A stretch of DNA of 64,000 bases from assembly GCA_041395325.1 (NCBI GenBank), contig JAWLAT010000001.1:1-64000 (forward strand). The letters run 5' to 3'. The position numbers and the translations under genes are program-made. How positions within the stretch are numbered: position 1 is the first letter of the stretch; each line of letters starts with the position of its first letter. A model generated the notes under the pieces. That model searched no databases. It was not told the DNA's origin and saw nothing but the letters and a program-made list of their open reading frames with translations. The DNA comes from JAWLAT01 sp041395325 (lineage in GTDB: Bacteria > Pseudomonadota > Gammaproteobacteria > Xanthomonadales > SZUA-5). Shown one piece after another: positions 61,628 to 64,000 of this stretch.

Positions 61628-62920
61628 TCAGGTCAGCCAGATGAACTTGGCGGTGAACACGGCGGCGATCACCCAAACCGCCGGGCCGACCTCGCGCCAG
61701 CGCCCAGCCAGCAGCTTGATGCCGGCGTAGCTGATGAAGCCGAAGGCAATGCCGTGGGCGATTGAAAAGCAGAAGGGCATGCTGACCGCGCAAATCACCG
61801 CCGGTGCGCTTTCGGTCAGGTCTTCCCAGTCCAGCTCGGCCAGTCCGCGGACCATCAGCACGGCCACGTAAATCAGCGCCGGGGCGGTGGCAAAGCCGGG
61901 CACCGTGGCCGCCAGTGGTGCGAGGAACAGCGCCAGCAGGAACAGCAATGCGACCACCACGGCGGTGAGCCCGGTGCGGCCGCCCACCGCGGTGCCGGCC
62001 GCACTTTCGATGTAGGCAGTGGTCGAAGAGGTGCCCAGCGCCGCGCCTGCGGCGATGGCCGTCGAGTCAGCCAGCAGCGCCCGATTCAGGCGCGGCAATT
62101 TCCCTTCGGCATCGAGCAGTCCGGCGCGGTGGCAGACGCCCACCAGCGTGCCGGTGGCATCGAACAGTTCCACCAGAAAAAACGTCAGCACCACGGCGAT
62201 CAGGCCGGCGTCGAGCGCGGCACGGATGTCCAGTTGCAGCCAGGTCGGCGCCAGCGAAGGCGGCGCCGCGACCACGCCACGGAAGGGCGCATGGCCAAGC
62301 AGCACGGCGCAGGCAGTGACCAGCAGGATGCCCAGCACGATGCCGCCGGTGATCCGTCTTGCCTGCAGCGCAACGATCAACAGCAGGCCGGCGATGGCGA
62401 ACAACGGTCCGGGCTGATGCAAGTCGCCGAGCGTCAGCAGCGTGGCGGGGTGACCGACGATGATGCCGGCGTTCTGCAGGCCGATCAGCGCCAGGAACAG
62501 GCCAATGCCGGCCGAGATGGCCAGCTTGAGCGAATGTGGGATCGCATTGACGATCCACTCACGCAGCCGCAGCAGGCTGATGATGATGAACAGGCAGCCG
62601 GACAGAAACACCGCGCCCAGTGCGGCCTGCCAGGGAAAACCCATGCCCTGCACCACGACGAAGGCGAAATAGGCGTTCAAGCCCATGCCGGGCGCCAGCG
62701 CGATCGGGTAGTTGGCGTACAGCCCCATCACCGCCGAGCCCAATGCGGCAGCCAGGCAGGTGGCCACGAAGACCGCTTCCCGCGGCATCCCGGCGGCCGC
62801 CAGGATGTCCGGATTGACGACCAGGATGTAGGCCATCGTCAGGAAGGTGGTCAGACCCGCCAGCAACTCGGTGCGCAGGTCGGTGCCGTGCGCGCGCAGA
62901 CCGAAGTAGCGTTCGAGCAT
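61628..62920 (-). CDS. NCS2-family purine permease (AzgA-like)
   Basis: Inner-membrane importer of purine bases, probably adenine, guanine or hypoxanthine, driven by protons. The 430-residue protein has 12-14 hydrophobic segments and AzgA-type motifs: LLAGLTTFLTMAYILVVNP near the start, GLNAYFAFVVVQGMG (about residue 80), FFLVELFDATGTLVGV (about 245) and GTSSTTAYIESAAG (about 295). ATG 62920 starts the conserved region. Close spacing (19 bases) to the ATPase gene suggests one transcript. Confidence 0.92.
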   Translation of the reverse strand: MLERYFGLRAHGTDLRTELLAGLTTFLTMAYILVVNPDILAAAGMPREAVFVATCLAAALGSAVMGLYANYPIALAPGMGLNAYFAFVVVQGMGFPWQAALGAVFLSGCLFIIISLLRLREWIVNAIPHSLKLAISAGIGLFLALIGLQNAGIIVGHPATLLTLGDLHQPGPLFAIAGLLLIVALQARRITGGIVLGILLVTACAVLLGHAPFRGVVAAPPSLAPTWLQLDIRAALDAGLIAVVLTFFLVELFDATGTLVGVCHRAGLLDAEGKLPRLNRALLADSTAIAAGAALGTSSTTAYIESAAGTAVGGRTGLTAVVVALLFLLALFLAPLAATVPGFATAPALIYVAVLMVRGLAELDWEDLTESAPAVICAVSMPFCFSIAHGIAFGFISYAGIKLLAGRWREVGPAVWVIAAVFTAKFIWLT

Positions 62921-62991
62921 GGGCGGATTCCGCGGCGGCGTTGACGCCTTTTAACCGTTCGTTGACCGGCAAGGAAGCCTTGGGACGGACG

Positions 62992-63391
62992 CTAGGGCGA
63001 CTCGGGCAGCGCGTAGTCCAGCTCGTACTCGTGCTTGCCGTCGCTGATCTCGATGCGCAGGCGGCCGCTGATCCCGACCAACTCGCCGGAGCCCGAGCCG
63101 GGGATGATCTGCACCATCCAGTCGCGCGGAACGCCGCCGTCCATCAACGCGTGGTGCACCAGCATGAAGCTGCCATGGCGTCCATCCAGCTGTCCGTCGA
63201 ATTTCTCGACCGCGACATAGGCGCCGTTCTGCTTGCCATCCCCGCCTGCCAGCATCTCGCCCTGACCGCTGCCCTGCAGCGCGCCGTGGTACTGCTTGTC
63301 GAGTGACAATCGCGCCAAACCGGCCGCCTGGGCCGGCGGATTGTCCGCCTGCATCGGGGTCACCTTGACGTCGAACTCGCCGCACCTGCAT
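62992..63391 (-). CDS. DUF3224 protein, frameshifted at codon 4
   Basis: The frame ending at 62992 encodes a DUF3224 beta-barrel: GEFDVKVTP, LDKQYHGALQGSGQGEMLAG, SFMLVHHALMDG and VQIIPGSGSGELVGISG. The natural start is ATG 63391, which has AGGAG eight bases before it, but after MQV the frame is off by one base and the conserved GEFDVKV is in the neighbouring frame. Adding back one base in the GTGCGGCG stretch (near 63380) restores an about 133-residue protein. If the reading is correct, translation would have to start in frame elsewhere (for example 63352). Confidence 0.7.
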
Positions 63392-64000
63392 GCTTGTCTC
63401 CTGCTCGGGCCATGACGATCGCCGGCACAAAGCACCAGCATGTACAGCCAACGTCTACAATCATGTTCGGCTCAACCGCTAACGGCCCGGCATTGGCCAA
63501 TTCCAGCACGGACCCAGCGCCGTGATGGAACAAAGGCGACAACGGGGTGGCGAGAGGCCTGAATGACGACGGCCAACCGGTCCACCGCGACGTGCTCAGG
63601 TTGCCGCGACGGCCAGCGTCTGGAAGACGTGGGCGGCCTCCGCCCAAGCTCGTTGGCACCATCGGCGGCGCTGGAGGATCGGTGCAGCACCATTGGTGCG
63701 TGGCCGGGATCAGCGTGGCCTGACCACCGGATCGAGCCCGCAGTCGCCCTTGCCGACGGGTCCAACGGCTGTCCGCCCATCGAGCAAAGCGATGACCGCA
63801 ACGCCAATGGCTCAAGCAACGCTTCGAGTGCTGAGCATGGCCAGACCGGTTCGGTGTTCACGGGCACGTGCTCAGCTGCGGGCATTCCGTGGCTCGGCGC
63901 CGCTGGGTGTCAGAACTCGAAGTGGAGACCTCTGCGCAGGCCACCGGCCATGCGTCGGCGTCTTGGTGCCAGCAGATCGAGTCGGATAGCGACTGCGCAG
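63392..64000. other. No supported gene
   Basis: Open frames on both strands of these 609 bases (such as 63472-63885 on the minus strand) have low-complexity Arg/Ser/Pro composition and no recognisable motif. The sequence may be intergenic, decayed, or carry indels. The last gene may continue past the window. Confidence 0.4.

Noticed and set aside
63472..63885. 137-residue minus-strand frame near the right end
   Set aside because: Low-complexity composition and no motif; not enough to call a gene.
1..64000. CRISPR array, tRNA and rRNA genes
   Set aside because: No regularly spaced direct repeats, and no tRNA TPsiC/acceptor patterns or rRNA stretches were noticed on reading; a covariance-model search could not be run.

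Overview
The window reads as a chromosomal segment of a G+C-rich gammaproteobacterium, most likely of the Lysobacterales (Xanthomonadales). This is inferred from gene content: the DUF2244-coxB-coxA-small protein-ctaG-coxC order, a short PutA, GspA/GspB-type proteins, a sulfotransferase/class IV aminotransferase pair, and several secreted proteins ending in an LFxNGFE tail. No rRNA, tRNA or CRISPR array was recognised.

Layout. 0-5.7 kb: an unknown protein, then the aa3-type cytochrome c oxidase operon, closed by a hairpin terminator. 5.9-11.7 kb: putA (proline to glutamate) followed closely by gspA and gspB. 11.7-14.7 kb, minus strand: sulfotransferase-like protein, class IV aminotransferase and a membrane diguanylate cyclase. 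15.2-18.4 kb: a two-subunit molybdenum hydroxylase (IorAB type) and a small EF-hand protein. 18.5-23 kb: a BNR-repeat secreted protein and a four-gene GTPase/roadblock module. 23-29.6 kb: gamma-glutamyltransferase, a DUF11 surface protein with an IPTL-like C-terminus, a membrane AraC regulator and a secreted alpha/beta hydrolase.

29.8-43.1 kb is a defence island. A Panacea-domain antitoxin-like gene overlaps a small MazF-like candidate toxin gene; next come a HEPN-like gene fused head-on with a truncated DUF429 gene, a separately promoted type III Res subunit, an AlbA_2/Schlafen-like ATPase, a type III Mod methyltransferase, a DUF4391 protein and a PLD-SNF2 helicase. The right border carries an IS21 istA remnant and a nucleotidyltransferase remnant. 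The last four genes (helicase to AlbA_2) look like one transcription unit; Res has an A+T-rich leader of its own.

43.1-51.7 kb holds mainly exported proteins: a vWA protein with four tandem repeats, two small periplasmic proteins, a vanadium-type haloperoxidase, a DUF5666 protein and an FG-GAP protein. 51.8-57.6 kb is a signalling cluster: NarL-type response regulator, histidine kinase, a Ser/Thr kinase-TPR gene broken by more than ten frameshifts, and an FHA-GAF protein. 57.7-63.4 kb: two secreted proteins (one an NGFE protein), a RecF-like ATPase, a purine permease and a DUF3224 gene with a frameshift at codon 4. Nothing convincing was found in the last 600 bases.

Themes: (i) three secreted proteins share an identical-pattern C-terminal tail, and a fourth has a variant, suggesting a sorting signal; (ii) the defence island has an unusual gene set and clear recombination scars; (iii) indels without loss of protein similarity concentrate at 53.2-56.1 kb, which points to sequence error or very recent decay.
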